Source: Lepidodermella squamata (lineage: Eukaryota; Gastrotricha). Taken from it: 64,000 nt of DNA. Below the pieces are notes generated by a model. It saw only the letters and a list, made by a program, of their open reading frames with translations. It made no database searches and had not been told where the DNA came from. Positions 1-10,339 of this stretch are shown in pieces (the stretch's first letter is position 1; the number at the start of each line of letters is the position of its first letter). The stretch is taken from contig JBLDXI010000012.1 of NCBI GenBank assembly GCA_047495785.1, positions 248,001 through 312,000 on the forward strand. Direction: 5' to 3'. A program made the position numbers and the translations under genes.

Positions 1-165
1 TTTTTGCCCGTTTTTAGCCTTTACAGTCGATAATTAGCAGAGAATGCAAGGTTGCGACGTACTGACCCATGTCTTTTTTTTAAAGAATTCTCATGCATAT
101 TCGATTTTTGATTTTGTCACAGAAGTGAAACATTGTTTTTTCAACATTTTAGATACTTTTTCTAA

Positions 166-531
166 ATGAGGACTTTCGCAATATTCGCCGCGATTTTAGC
201 GACGATCATCGGGTCTCTCGAGGCTAACCGATTTTCCAGCGCTAAATCTTCGGCCTACGGCGAGAATCGTCAAATCGCAGACTTGATATACGTTCCGTAT
301 CAGTCGAAATCAGCTATCAGCTACGCTGTTAATCCGAAACAAACTGTCCTAGTCAGCGTTGATACCCGCAACAAGCCAAAAGAGGAGCTGCTCGTCAATC
401 CAAAACTGCTATTCACCGCTGATCTGAAAACTGGCGTGAAGTCTGCGATAAACGATGACCGTCGAAAACGGCTATTGCGGTCGGCTTGGTTCGGGAATAA
501 CAATAACGCCCCCGTAGTATTTGTACCTTAG
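166..531 (+). CDS. Small secreted prohormone-like protein (121 aa)
   Basis: I do not recognise a family. Residues 1-20 form a signal peptide with a strong hydrophobic core, and no other membrane segment follows. The mature part has no cysteine. A basic site RRKR at residues 99-102 would release a 19-residue C-terminal tail containing SAWFGNNNNAP, so a precursor cleaved by furin-like proteases is a reasonable inference. The gene is intronless. The ATG was chosen because it begins the signal peptide. An acceptor-like CATTTTAG ends at 152, 13 bases before the ATG, which would fit a 5' UTR intron or spliced leader. The role is unknown. Confidence 0.7.
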   Translation: MRTFAIFAAILATIIGSLEANRFSSAKSSAYGENRQIADLIYVPYQSKSAISYAVNPKQTVLVSVDTRNKPKEELLVNPKLLFTADLKTGVKSAINDDRRKRLLRSAWFGNNNNAPVVFVP

Positions 532-792
532 ACGGAAATTAATGATGCGTGAATTCTTGAAAAAATCGATTGATTTTATTAGGCTAGTTTACACCGCATA
601 GATTGATACTGATGAAAATAACCGTGATTGGTGCAGAATTTGGTACAGAAGGACAAGTAAACAGGAATCATTAAATCAACTTTCTTTGATGTGAAAACAC
701 GGTCACGAAATTGAAAGCATCCGGTCAATTAAGCTGGTTGCCGCTGAAATGTAGGTTTCCGCATTCGCTTTAACATCGCTAATTCTGCAAAC

Positions 793-1095
793 ATGAATTC
801 TTTTTCAAATAAATCCATCTTTGTCTTCACTTTGCTTATGATAGCTTTTTTCAATTGTGAGACAAATGCATTCGGCAGCTCTCTTATAAGCCACAGCCAT
901 GACAGTCGTCAATCAAAGTCTGCGCCTGATCCTCGGCTTAGGGGCCTACAGAGGCCGAAACGTTACCTTGTAAGAGATGGCGACTTTATTCTAGGCTCGC
1001 TGATTTCAAATCGACCGAAGCGTTTGTTAAAACTGGACACAGACGGCGCAGCTCCAGTTTGGCAATACGAGTACGAGCTCGATCACGATCACTAA
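793..1095 (+). CDS. Secreted prohormone-like protein with two RPKR sites (100 aa)
   Basis: I do not recognise a family. Residues 1-27 are a signal peptide. Two identical RPKR sites at residues 54-57 and 74-77 bracket a 16-residue peptide that starts YLVRDGDF. The C-terminal part is acidic and aromatic and ends in DHDH. Two evenly placed convertase sites are typical of peptide precursors. There is no Gly before the second site, so C-terminal amidation is not expected. It is intronless and lies 261 bases after another secreted gene on the same strand. The peptide role is inferred and no receptor is known. Confidence 0.72.
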   Translation: MNSFSNKSIFVFTLLMIAFFNCETNAFGSSLISHSHDSRQSKSAPDPRLRGLQRPKRYLVRDGDFILGSLISNRPKRLLKLDTDGAAPVWQYEYELDHDH

Positions 1096-1210
1096 AATCA
1101 TAGATTTCCAATTTGACTCACTATTATAGAGCATCAGCTTAAATGTTCTGTGATCATAGGTTTATTAGTGAATAAAATTAACTCGAAAAATCTAGCATCC
1201 TATTTGCAAT

Positions 1211-1522
1211 TTATCCTAGAACAGAGCGCAGTAAATTTTCTTCAGGATCATTCCATTTGCTGAGAGATGAAAGCTGATAACTAAGGTCGCCCAGTGAATT
1301 CGATTTTGCGCTGCTGTAAGCGCTGAGAGTGTTGCCGAGTTGATTGTACAACAGCGAATCTTCATCGATAGCATCGTCAGAATCGTTCCAATAGGGAAGC
1401 GGCTCGTAAAGCCAGTAAGGATCTTGACGGCGATTGGATGAAGACGCCAGCGGTTTTGCACTGAGAGTCGATATTGATAGGACCAGAAGCAAGAATGCTA
1501 AACATGTTTTCACCGCGAGCAT
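1211..1522 (-). CDS. Small secreted protein with twin PYW motifs (103 aa)
   Basis: I do not recognise a family. Residues 1-22 form a signal peptide (MLAVKTCLAF plus a Leu-rich core). Right after it, a dibasic RR at 31-32 precedes a segment with PYW at residues 35-37 and again at 43-45. The rest is acidic then Ser/Leu-rich and ends LLRSVLG. There is no cysteine after the signal peptide. A PYW or YW near a basic site recurs in other secreted genes of this window (3190-3693, 3946-4242, 15809-16279). On the opposite strand to its left neighbour, it converges with it, with 115 bases between stop codons. Confidence 0.7.
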   Translation of the reverse strand: MLAVKTCLAFLLLVLSISTLSAKPLASSSNRRQDPYWLYEPLPYWNDSDDAIDEDSLLYNQLGNTLSAYSSAKSNSLGDLSYQLSSLSKWNDPEENLLRSVLG

Positions 1523-2047
1523 GTTTTGCTGAAAGAATCCTTTATTCGTGTTGTAGTGTCCCAGCTCTTCCAGTAGTCAGGATGAATATGTGCCGGCACG
1601 TGATTTTATCGTGACACGTCATGTATCAATTTCCTCCCACTGGAACGTGTTTAAACTGTTTTTGTGCGAAGCCACTTTAAGCTGATAATTTCCTCTTGAG
1701 CTAAAAAAACAGCACGGATTGCCTACTCAATATTTCTACGCTTCGTTTTATTCAATAATGTGTGGTCGTAAAATTGAAATTTTCGATCGATGAAATTAGC
1801 CGTTTTCATTCTAAAAATACAACTCATCTGCAGAGGATTACACTTATATCGACCGGCTTCCAGGGATAGCATGCGCTTTCAAGCTACAGGGGATTGATGA
1901 TTGATAACAAAATGAAGAGGCAGATATCCCATTTGAATCTGAGCTCAAGGTATTAAGAATTGGTAGCCGCCCTTTTTAATGGAAATCGCCTTTTATAGCG
2001 ACCTTGACTCCGACACTTCAGTGAGCTAACTTTTGAATTAGTCGAAG
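1523..2047. other. Intergenic, shared upstream region
   Basis: This lies between divergent starts at 1522 (minus) and 2048 (plus). A TATA-like TTTATAG lies at 1992-1998, about 50 bases before the plus-strand ATG. I see no gene here. Confidence 0.4.
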
Positions 2048-2380
2048 ATGACACTCGCTCGTATTTTACTCAGCCTAACACCGTGTTTGTTGTTCCTGAT
2101 CGCAGCAAGGAGAACAGCAGCGGTTCCATTGTTCTATGACAACATTTACGACGACGAAGATGACGGAAGTGTGGAGAAGCGGCATTTTCCTATGATGGAG
2201 TACGTCATTCTAGGCGATGGCGATTTGGACTCATTGAATTTGGGCTATGATGACGAGCAAGACGGCGTCACTGATGACGCCATCGAGATAGTCGACCCTC
2301 GAGAAATTTTCGAGGCAAACAACAGCTTGGACGAGATCACTCTGCCAAGGAAGCGGTTTTGGTACTATGGCCTGTTTTAA
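2048..2380 (+). CDS. Neuropeptide-precursor-like secreted protein (110 aa)
   Basis: Residues 1-25 form a signal peptide. The mature part alternates acidic spacers (DDEDDG, DDEQDG) with basic sites: KR at 44-45 before HFPMMEY, and RKR at 101-103 before the C-terminal heptapeptide FWYYGLF. Acidic spacers next to dibasic sites are the usual layout of neuropeptide and peptide-hormone precursors, which act outside the cell after convertase cleavage. There is no amidation Gly at the C-terminus, so the terminal peptide would have a free carboxyl. It is intronless and has no cysteines in the mature part. The precursor class is inferred and the family is not recognised. Confidence 0.75.
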   Translation: MTLARILLSLTPCLLFLIAARRTAAVPLFYDNIYDDEDDGSVEKRHFPMMEYVILGDGDLDSLNLGYDDEQDGVTDDAIEIVDPREIFEANNSLDEITLPRKRFWYYGLF

Positions 2381-2465
2381 AAACGACTAGCTTGACAACT
2401 GACTTTATTACACAACAACAAAAAATCATATAAATGTGCGATTCAAGGTGAATAAAATTCATTTT

Positions 2466-2936
2466 TCAAATAGCTCCCCGAGAAATTGCAACAGGGGCAA
2501 CTTTGTTTTGATAAGTCTTCACGACACGGCTTTTCGGCGCCTGCTTAACTGCTTTCCATGCTTTGCTCATTCGGCTTTGAAAGGGGTTCCCGCTTGAGGC
2601 GGGCTTCTCCGAATTTTTCTTGGCAGGATTTTCCTGTTGATTTCTCAGAATTTTCACAATCGTCGCGTCGCTTACTTTAGCTGCGTTCGGATACTTTCCC
2701 GGCGATACTGGCCTATTTTCGTCATTGTAAAATGAGTCGAAATGGTAGAGAAGGGATCCGTAGTCAATAGGCCCGCCTTCGTCCTTCTGGAACCGCCGTA
2801 AAGCAGTAGCTAATTCATCGTTAGTTCGACCGGCTGCGATCCTAGTCTGCACAGGCATTGGCATATTCAACTCTTGGCCAGAAATCGCAGCTATCATGAA
2901 AGCGGCGGCGAAGCAAGATATGGAAATCGCGGCCAT
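2466..2936 (-). CDS. Small secreted basic protein (156 aa)
   Basis: I do not recognise a family. Residues 1-20 form a signal peptide, cleaved probably before QELN. The middle contains a YHFDSFYNDENRP segment. The C-terminal third is strongly basic (KAWKAVKQAPKSRVVK), which could form an amphipathic helix. There are no cysteines after the signal peptide. It is intronless and its stop is 86 bases from that of the convergent gene at 2048-2380. Secretion is supported by the sequence; the function is unknown. Confidence 0.68.
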   Translation of the reverse strand: MAAISISCFAAAFMIAAISGQELNMPMPVQTRIAAGRTNDELATALRRFQKDEGGPIDYGSLLYHFDSFYNDENRPVSPGKYPNAAKVSDATIVKILRNQQENPAKKNSEKPASSGNPFQSRMSKAWKAVKQAPKSRVVKTYQNKVAPVAISRGAI

Positions 2937-3189
2937 TTTGTGAAAAAGTGAAAGTTGCGATAATGTGTCGTTACAATTCAGATCACTGAAAGCTAGCTGT
3001 ACGGGGGAAAGTGTTCGCGATATGCCTACGCTAAAAGTAGGCAGGAGTCATGACGAATTGTTCATCAAGTTTGGCACAAAGAAATTCTGTATTTCCTGTT
3101 ATTTTATACTTGCGTTCTGAAATTTGCGACTTCCGCCAGAAAAATGCAATAAGGTGGGCAATTAAGTTAGAAATGCGCGTCTAATTTTA

Positions 3190-3693
3190 TTACAATTTTT
3201 TCGGAGGAACTGGTTTTAATTTGATTGAATGACGTATGACTCCTACTCTATATAGCATGTTTTTGTATTCCAGCAACTTGGCTGGAAGCCGCTTTTCCAT
3301 TGTTTTAGCTGATTCATCTGAATCGTCCTCCTCACTCCACAGAAGAGATTGAGTTACGCCTGATAAAGGCGGCTTTCCGATTTGAGACAGCCGTTCTCGC
3401 TGCTTTTCCCTTTGCGCTGGGGAGGGCGGGGCTAACGTCCAATAGCTGTAGGGCTTGTTCCTTTCACCGTAATCTTTCCGTGCCTGCTTAATGGTTCGAG
3501 TTAGATGGCGTTTTATTATTCCATCAAATGTAGCCGCTGAATCATCAGACCTTTCGGTAGATGTCGGAGGCGTCAAAAGTTGCCTAGAGGTTTGCTGCGT
3601 AGTCGAGTTTCCCATGTTTTCTGCTGCAAGTCCGTGAAGCGCATCAACAGCCTGGAAAGCGGAAATGAGTAACAGGAGAGTCGCAGAAAACAT
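3190..3693 (-). CDS. Secreted protein with dibasic sites and YSYW motif (167 aa)
   Basis: I do not recognise a family. Residues 1-18 form a signal peptide (MFSATLLLLISAFQAVDA). A Thr/Ser-rich spacer leads to KR at 61-62. A basic stretch carries NKPYSYWTLAPP around residues 79-90, followed by an acidic block EEDDSDESAK and a second KR at 134-135. The C-terminus is basic and ends PPKKL. It has no cysteines, so it may act as an extended peptide precursor. It is intronless and on the same strand as the gene at 2466-2936. The YW motif is shared with neighbouring secreted genes. Confidence 0.68.
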   Translation of the reverse strand: MFSATLLLLISAFQAVDALHGLAAENMGNSTTQQTSRQLLTPPTSTERSDDSAATFDGIIKRHLTRTIKQARKDYGERNKPYSYWTLAPPSPAQREKQRERLSQIGKPPLSGVTQSLLWSEEDDSDESAKTMEKRLPAKLLEYKNMLYRVGVIRHSIKLKPVPPKKL

Positions 3694-3945
3694 GTTTCAT
3701 GAATAATAAGCAAATGCTACAATACAATTCATCCTATCGAATTGTCGCAGGAGTGAAGCGTGATCATTAATGGATGCCGTTTCAATTACGCGCGGCTTAG
3801 ATCGGCTATTCAGATGCCAGTTTCCGTCCATGGCACAGATTTAAGCGAGCGTACTTACAGAATGTCTGTTTTTCATCCCGCTCAAGTGCAATTTGAGCCC
3901 AAACTGGCCAAAAGCGGTGAATCAGTGTGATTTTTTATTCTTTTA

Positions 3946-4242
3946 ATGAAGATGCATTTTCAGAAAATCCTCATCTTACTGGGCCTAATGGTAGCCGTAG
4001 CTGCAGACCGACATCTAGGACGTCCTAGAAAAATATTGAGAACAGGCCCTCTAAGTCGAGAAGACGTTGTCACGTTAGCCTACGCGTCTGCCCGTCCATC
4101 GAAAAATGCTCCATACTGGACGAAACCAATCGAAATCGAGTCACTCAACAGCAAGGACGCAACCCATCATTTCGGGTCTTTCTTAAGAAAGGTCCACCTT
4201 TCTGGTCCACCTGAATACAAAATACTGAAACATTCAATATAA
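3946..4242 (+). CDS. Small secreted protein with APYW motif (98 aa)
   Basis: I do not recognise a family. Residues 1-20 form a signal peptide that ends AVAA before DRHLGRPRK. The mature part is basic, has no cysteine, and contains NAPYWTKP near residues 54-61. It is intronless. A poly(A) signal AATAAA is at 4270-4275, inside the intergenic gap to the convergent receptor gene; the stop codons are only 41 bases apart, so the two transcripts probably overlap at their 3' ends. The role is unknown. Confidence 0.68.
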   Translation: MKMHFQKILILLGLMVAVAADRHLGRPRKILRTGPLSREDVVTLAYASARPSKNAPYWTKPIEIESLNSKDATHHFGSFLRKVHLSGPPEYKILKHSI

Positions 4243-4283
4243 TTTTATTTTGCACACCATTACGAAAGGAATAAAGCTTTCCC

Positions 4284-6641
4284 TCATTTGAACTTTGCTG
4301 ATGTGTAACTATCTTTCCTATTTCTCTCTGAAGGAACATGGGCAACATCATTCGTATCTTGATTGTTACCAGAAATAGCTGACTTCATAGCGTTCCATCC
4401 CGTAAGAAATTCAGCCATGAAGCAGGTCGATGACAAGATCAACGCCACAAAGGAAATCACGACTGTTTGAGACGAAGGGGACTGAAAGATGAAACTCAGC
4501 AAAATGCACGCGCCGATAACTGTTATAAAATTAGCTAGACACATCGTATAGAATTTCGCTTGGCTAGATAACACCTTGTGTGCACGCAAACTCACGGCTG
4601 TCGACACAGAAGCTACTACGCAGACGGCTTGGAGTGCACCGACAATGGCGATCCAAACAGACGAACGACTAGAAGCGCAGGCGTAAGAACGATAGTCGAA
4701 GTAAGCGTCAACATCGTCGTCGTAAACTGTACCAAAATGACTAAATGCTATGTTAGGAGCGTCGTATGTCACCCAGATTATTACGATCATAATATTGAGA
4801 AGGATAGAGATGGCAACAACGATCACCCGGTTTCTCTTGCCATGTTTACTAACATGAGCAGACTTACGCGCTGAGAGCGATTGGGTAGGTCGCGTTGTTA
4901 TTGAATTAGATCGAGTTCGCCAGCGCTTTTCTTGAATAATCACGGCGGGGTCGTCTTTTTTAGACAAAAATGAACCCAACCGGTGCAGTATAACTGCGTT
5001 GAACACAGACAAGCCAGAAATAGCAAACAAGTAACGAATGATGCACTGGGGCTGGCTGGAAGCTTCATTACTACCAATAAAAGTTACTGCTGAAATATTA
5101 GCTGATAACGAACCGAACAAGAGAATAAAACCGATAATTTTAGATGCATTCGCTTTCGTGAGTATGAAAATGAATCCAATGACTTGAAGGAGGGTCACAA
5201 TCGCACTTAACACGTATATGAATATGACCAAACCATCAGCTGGCTTGGTGATGACGATGGCTGTCGGCGGGTAAGCAATGGGAATACCACCGCCGTACCA
5301 CACTGCAGGCTGGGCGTTGGAGATTCGATAGCTTAGTGGGTCGTCAAATCTTTGCGATTCATTATGCTCGATTTTATAAACCAATTGGTAGCCTTTTTCT
5401 GGGGTCCATTGGAAAACTCCCTGGGGTTCATCGTCACTCTCTAACCTTTTCGTGTACTTGATCCGGCCGACTCTTAGTCCGACAAAATCTATCTCAGCAG
5501 CGCTTTGATTTATGACTTTCATCACCATATTCGGCTTTGTGGCGAAGTCAAGTAGTGAAGCGTTCATTAGGTTCAGTTTCTTCTCAGCCTCGTCCAATAC
5601 CTTCAGTCCCATCAAAGTCGCGTCGTGGTATACATGCTTGAGAATTGCGTCAGGAGAGCCTGTAGTGTTGATAAGAGCATTCAGCCGAGCTTCAAACTGC
5701 TGCCGGTTGTAGCCAAGAGACGTCGGGCCGTAGTCTTCAGTGCCAAACATGAAGGTCCCCGTCCAAAACGTGTATTTCATTTGCTCGATCAAGATCTGAC
5801 GCGTGCATCTCGCAGGCAAAGGTGGCAATGTTCCGTTAAGTTCAAACATGATTGAAGGATAGGTGATGAATACAACTCGCGATCCAGTAACACCTCCGAA
5901 AAATGCAAAACAAAGGAACTTGATCAGAAGATCGATGCTGGAGATTTCAAGAAGAATCGCTCTCAAGTCGCTCTTTCTCAGGGATTCGATCGTTGGCGCA
6001 TCGATATCAAGAATAGAGGCGAACCACGGTATCTGAATGCCTTGGTCATTCAACACTTTTTCCATTAAGACCGCTCCGGAGTAGTCGCGATTATTGCCTG
6101 CGTTAGTTAGGAGAGCAACCTTGTCCCACTGCCCAATTACCTTGACGAAATAAAGCCTAGGATACACGATTACATCCCCAGTTGCGCGAACTTTGTACAG
6201 ATTGGGGTATTGGACCCGATTGGCAGCCATTGAAGTCGCGACACAGGCTGTGCCAATGCCAATCATGTCGACGTGGTGCAGAAGCGATGCAACTGGCTGG
6301 CAGCCTGGGGAGAAGTAAGGACCGATGACCACCGGAGCGAGTGCTGTCATGTTGATGAGTGGGCCGTCTCGCCAGAACTGCACTACGTTGGATGGAGCTC
6401 GTAAGGCATTAGAACCTTCATCGCGGTAGATCGGCTCGATTTGGTAGTTGCGCAAGAAATTCGGATTGTCATTAGCGGCATCTATAGCCACTTGAACTGA
6501 AGCTTTGCAGACTAAGCCATCCCTTGGAGCGTTGCCTGTGAAAGCAGCCATTGCTAACATCTGAAGCCTGAACGGCTTCTTTACAGCTGCCTCACAGCTC
6601 GTTATCAACAAGATTAACAAAAATACGCAGAAAGTCTTCAT
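4284..6641 (-). CDS. Class C GPCR, GABA-B-receptor-like (785 aa)
   Basis: This is a predicted cell-surface receptor that would signal through G proteins. Residues 1-18 are a signal peptide. Residues 20-440 resemble the Venus-flytrap ligand domain of GABA-B and related receptors, including a VGRIKYTK...QWTPEKGYQLVYKI segment that matches the end of that domain. Seven hydrophobic helices follow at about 470-495, 501-522, 534-556, 605-625, 660-685, 695-718 and 724-748. Cys533 at the top of TM3 and Cys654 before TM5 could form the conserved disulfide. The loop between TM3 and TM4 is long and basic. The C-tail is about 35 residues and lacks the coiled coil of GABA-B subunits. There is no Cys-rich domain as in mGlu receptors. 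The gene is intronless. It groups with the gene at 19111-21543. The ligand is unknown. Confidence 0.88.
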   Translation of the reverse strand: MKTFCVFLLILLITSCEAAVKKPFRLQMLAMAAFTGNAPRDGLVCKASVQVAIDAANDNPNFLRNYQIEPIYRDEGSNALRAPSNVVQFWRDGPLINMTALAPVVIGPYFSPGCQPVASLLHHVDMIGIGTACVATSMAANRVQYPNLYKVRATGDVIVYPRLYFVKVIGQWDKVALLTNAGNNRDYSGAVLMEKVLNDQGIQIPWFASILDIDAPTIESLRKSDLRAILLEISSIDLLIKFLCFAFFGGVTGSRVVFITYPSIMFELNGTLPPLPARCTRQILIEQMKYTFWTGTFMFGTEDYGPTSLGYNRQQFEARLNALINTTGSPDAILKHVYHDATLMGLKVLDEAEKKLNLMNASLLDFATKPNMVMKVINQSAAEIDFVGLRVGRIKYTKRLESDDEPQGVFQWTPEKGYQLVYKIEHNESQRFDDPLSYRISNAQPAVWYGGGIPIAYPPTAIVITKPADGLVIFIYVLSAIVTLLQVIGFIFILTKANASKIIGFILLFGSLSANISAVTFIGSNEASSQPQCIIRYLFAISGLSVFNAVILHRLGSFLSKKDDPAVIIQEKRWRTRSNSITTRPTQSLSARKSAHVSKHGKRNRVIVVAISILLNIMIVIIWVTYDAPNIAFSHFGTVYDDDVDAYFDYRSYACASSRSSVWIAIVGALQAVCVVASVSTAVSLRAHKVLSSQAKFYTMCLANFITVIGACILLSFIFQSPSSQTVVISFVALILSSTCFMAEFLTGWNAMKSAISGNNQDTNDVAHVPSERNRKDSYTSAKFK

Positions 6642-7027
6642 GAAAGCTTATTTCTTATTTCTTGAGAGAAAATTTATGTTTTGAATTTCAACAGGATGAT
6701 AGATGTTTTTATTGAAACTTTCAAGCTGACATCAAATACAGCTTATTACGACCCTGATGCTTCTCCCCGACAGTTATATAACTGCGTCAGTCATTAATAA
6801 ACACGCAAGATCATGAATTAGCTATATAGACTGGAGGGTCGATGGTGGTGCTTCTAAAACGGTAATCGCGAGACGCTTCAAAAATCATAAGGTGAGCCCA
6901 CGTTGCAGCTAATTCAGTTCACCACTTATCCTCTTAGAGTCACATCATTAAAAGTTACAGTAGCTACACGAGAAGAAAAATTATTTTCACTTCTTCAGAT
7001 ATTTTCGATTAGCTGTAAGTATATCAA
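6642..7027. other. Intergenic between two receptor genes
   Basis: This is upstream of the receptor gene starting at 6641. A TATA-like TATATAAC (minus strand, 6773-6780) lies about 130 bases before its ATG. No gene is seen. Confidence 0.35.
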
Positions 7028-9358
7028 TCAACCTAGCGGAGCAGATGATACTTTTCGGTGTGAAGTTGAACGCGCAGCGAGGTGGCTGCCTCTTGGCATT
7101 ACAGGTGGCGACCTTATATCGACTTTGATCGCAGCTATTAAGATAGTAAGGAATGACGAGACTGATATAACGAGGGCGCTTGTTGCTAAGACGGCAGCTT
7201 GAGACACTGGAGAGCGGAATAAGGAAAAAATCAGCGCAGCTATTACCATCAAAATTGCATTATTTCCCAAGCCAAAAGCGTAGATCTTAATCTCTAGGTT
7301 TCTATGCTTTCGCTTGCCAATGAAAACATACGCTCCATAGAGTAGCAAAACAGCGTGAGTTACCCCAATCGCGGAAATCCAAGCTCCTTCATGGTCTGAC
7401 CGGCAGAAAATGGCTCGATATTGAAAGAAAGCGTCCTCCTCGTTGTCAAAAATTGCATCACGGTCAAATATGTTCGATAGCGTTGCAGTTGGAGGGTCGT
7501 AAATGAACCAGATTAATATCAGCGATAAGTTAGCAATTAAGAACGAAAAATAAGGGATATGCAAACACGGTCTTCTGAGGATTGTGGTCGAATTTGTTTG
7601 ACCTGGTGGTAACGATGCTGTATAGCGAACGGATTCTTTGTGCGCTGCTGGAATTTGCCCCGAGACATTAACACCTACAGCGGAATTACAACCAGTTAAT
7701 AGCCGCCAGAAAGAGCAATTCAGACAAGCTAGGGCTAAAATGGCAAACAGGTACTCAATAGTGCATGTTAACTGAGTGCCGACGTCGAAATTAGCTAGAA
7801 AGAGGCATGATGCAACGTTTGCAAGCAAGCAACCAGCCATTACGATCACAATCAACAATTTCTGCTTGCCTTTCCGTACCACGATCGCGAATAATACCAA
7901 GACTTCTGCAAATGAGATCAATCCGGCAGCAAAATAAAGCGTGAAAGCTAAGGCCTTTGTTGGTTTCACCGTTATAGCAGTTAGAGGAGGATAGGCTTTA
8001 GGTGGTTTCCTATCTTCGGTGTACCAAGTCGCGGAGACCCGCGTTGGGCTAATTTTTGTAGCTGTCGGGATCATCCACAGGCCTTGATTCGTTGTGAGTC
8101 ACAAAGTAGACCAGCTGGTAACCATTTTCCGCGGTCCATTGGTAACTTCCCTGGGGCTCTTGGTCACTTTCAAGTCTTTTCGAGTAAGTAAAGCGGCCGA
8201 CCCGTAGTCCGATAAAATCGACCTCAGCAGCACTTGAATTCACTGCTCGCATCACTTCAAGAGGTCGATGTGCATAGTCTTTAAGAGATAAATTGTATGT
8301 TTTCAGTTTCAAGTCAGTTTCATGGAGAACTTCAAGGGCCATCAGAGCTGCATCATGATAAATATGCTTCCATAGCGCATCGGGCGATCCTTCAGTCTCC
8401 AACTTACATCGAATTCTTTACTTGAGTAGCCCAAGGTTGTGAGTCCGTTTTCATCAACTCCGAGCGTGAGGAACCCGGTGAAATAAGTCGATTTGACCTG
8501 CTGAATTAGCGATCTTCTAGTACAACCACGTGGTAGCGTAGGCAGCATTCCGTTCAATTCGAACATCACGGAAGAAAGTGGTAAGAACACGTACCTAGAC
8601 CCCGTAACGCCGTTGTCGTAGGCGACACATAAAAATTTGATCAGCAGATCAAGACTGGACATCTCGAGCAAAACAACACGCATCTGACTTGACCTCAGTG
8701 ATTCAATAGTAGCTGCATCGATGTCGAGAACTGCAGTGAACCAGGGTATAGTAATTCCTTGATTTAGCAAAATTTTCTCGAGAAAAACAGCTCCCGTATA
8801 GTCTCGATTGTTAGCTGCATTTGTTATCAAAGAAACCTTATCCCAGCCACCGATTAATTGAATGAACTTAAGTTTTGCGAATGCAATCACGTCAGCTCCC
8901 GCGCGTACTTTGTAAAGATTCGGATACTGAACATGGTTAGCTGTTAGCGATAAGGCCCCGCAGGCTGTTCCGATGCCAACCATTTGGACATGGTGAAGAG
9001 TTGCTGCGAAAGGTATGCACCCAGGTGTGTAGTAAGGACCAATAGCAACAGGTGCAATACCGGTGCTATTTTCTGTAGGACCTTGTCGCCAAAAACTTAT
9101 GAGATTGGACGGAGCGCGTAATGAGTTGGACCCTTCGTCGCGGAAAACGAGTTCGATGTCATAATCACTCAGAAAATCAGCCCGTCTATTAGCGGCGTCA
9201 ACAGCCACTTGGACCGCAGCTTTACAGACCATTCCGTCCCTGGGTTGGTTTCCCGTGAATCCGATTTGGGTAAGCAGCTGGAGTTTGAACGGTTTGGCTC
9301 GAACCATAGTTCCTGAGCTGACAGCTGAAATCAGTATAAACTCAAGAATCAGCAACAT
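7028..9358 (-). pseudogene. Class C GPCR, GABA-B-like, broken by two frameshifts
   Basis: The reading frame from 9358 encodes a signal peptide and most of a Venus-flytrap domain closely related to the gene at 12328-14586 (shared FTGNQPRDGMVCKAAVQ). At about 8392-8411, 13 bases are missing relative to that paralogue, and the conserved TEGSPDALWKH continues in another frame. At about 8055-8060 a run of five A's (minus strand) gives a second shift. Removing one A would keep SYKIS aligned with SYRIS of the receptor at 4284-6641, but as it stands a stop follows at once. The seven-helix part continues in the third frame to 7028. A GTAAGT occurs at the first break but the remaining gap is far too short for an intron. 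It is either a decaying gene, or one true lesion plus a homopolymer sequence error. Confidence 0.8.
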
Positions 9359-10144
9359 TCAGCAGAATGTTTCAAAAAGCTTTAAATTACTCTGTTTTAA
9401 AAAAGACAATACAAATTATTATGTGAACGATTTCCACAAGCTTCAAGGATCGGCAGACCCCTCTCTACGGCCCGGTACAGTTTACCGTGTATAAAGGGAT
9501 CTAAGTTGGATGGAAACTTGTTTTCCAAGAGCAAAGATCGAGCTAAGCGAGGGCGAGTGTGCACACACTACTAGCAATACGCCCATTTTAACGTCATAGG
9601 TCTCTTACCTATTACTCAAAAAAGAGAGATTTCAATCGACTAGCAAACCCAGGTCTTTATAATTTGTACATTTATAGTGGCGGAGTCCAACCCCAGAATG
9701 GCAAGGAATTTTAGATCCCTGGAAAACGGCAGTTGTAGTCAAGTCCAAGATCCAAGGACATGTAGTTTCCAAATTAGCAGTATTTTACAGGCTGTTGCTT
9801 TTTTCGTACAGCGGTATATATCTTTTCCACCTCATCACGAGTTGAAACATCCGTGCGTTAATTAATAAAATATTTCCCATCAACAAAGCGCTGAAGGCGA
9901 ACAATTTCGACACTGATAAGGTTGGAAAAAGGTTGAACGGTTGGAAAATGTTTAAATCTAACCTGTGAAGATAAGCTTTCCACTCTATGTATGCCCATTG
10001 TACTCAGTATGTTTTATTTCTTATAATTCGAAATTAAACACTTAAATGAATGTTCAGAATGCAATTAGTCGTGCGCGATCCGGAATGTCTGCCGTTAATA
10101 TCTGTCATAGCTTCTTGTTATTGTACCATATCACCCGACAATAT
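9359..10144. other. Intergenic, no gene seen
   Basis: This is 786 bases of AT-rich sequence upstream of the broken receptor gene. The longest open frame (9677-9865) begins with GTG and shows no signal peptide or family. Nothing else is supported. Confidence 0.4.
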
Positions 10145-10339
10145 TCATCGATGTTGCTCGTCAAGCGCATAGGAAGCATCGAAGTCAAAGAAAGCGTCGT
10201 CTGAAGGTGATTTCGTATCTCCGAACTTAAATGGAACATTTCGTCGTGACATGTCTCGCATTGTCCGCCAATCAGCATAAACCATTACGAAAAGCGAAGC
10301 AAAAATGAAAACAAATGCGCCTGACAGCCAAAAATGCAT
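10145..10339 (-). CDS. Very small secreted protein (64 aa)
   Basis: I do not recognise a family. Residues 1-22 form a signal peptide (WLSGAFVFIFASLFVMVYA). The mature part is only about 42 residues, basic first (RTMRDMSRR) and then acidic and aromatic (DDAFFDFDASY). It is intronless. It resembles the next gene at 10546-10731 in size, layout and an aromatic/acidic DD-Y/F-DF segment, so the two may be diverged duplicates. The function is unknown. Confidence 0.62.
   Translation of the reverse strand: MHFWLSGAFVFIFASLFVMVYADWRTMRDMSRRNVPFKFGDTKSPSDDAFFDFDASYALDEQHR

Noticed and set aside
8392-8411. GTAAGT at the first break of the disrupted receptor as a splice donor
   Set aside because: Conserved coding sequence resumes within about 10 bases, leaving no room for an intron.
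9677-9865. Possible small plus-strand gene upstream of the broken receptor
   Set aside because: It starts with GTG, has no signal peptide, and no poly(A) or TATA context.
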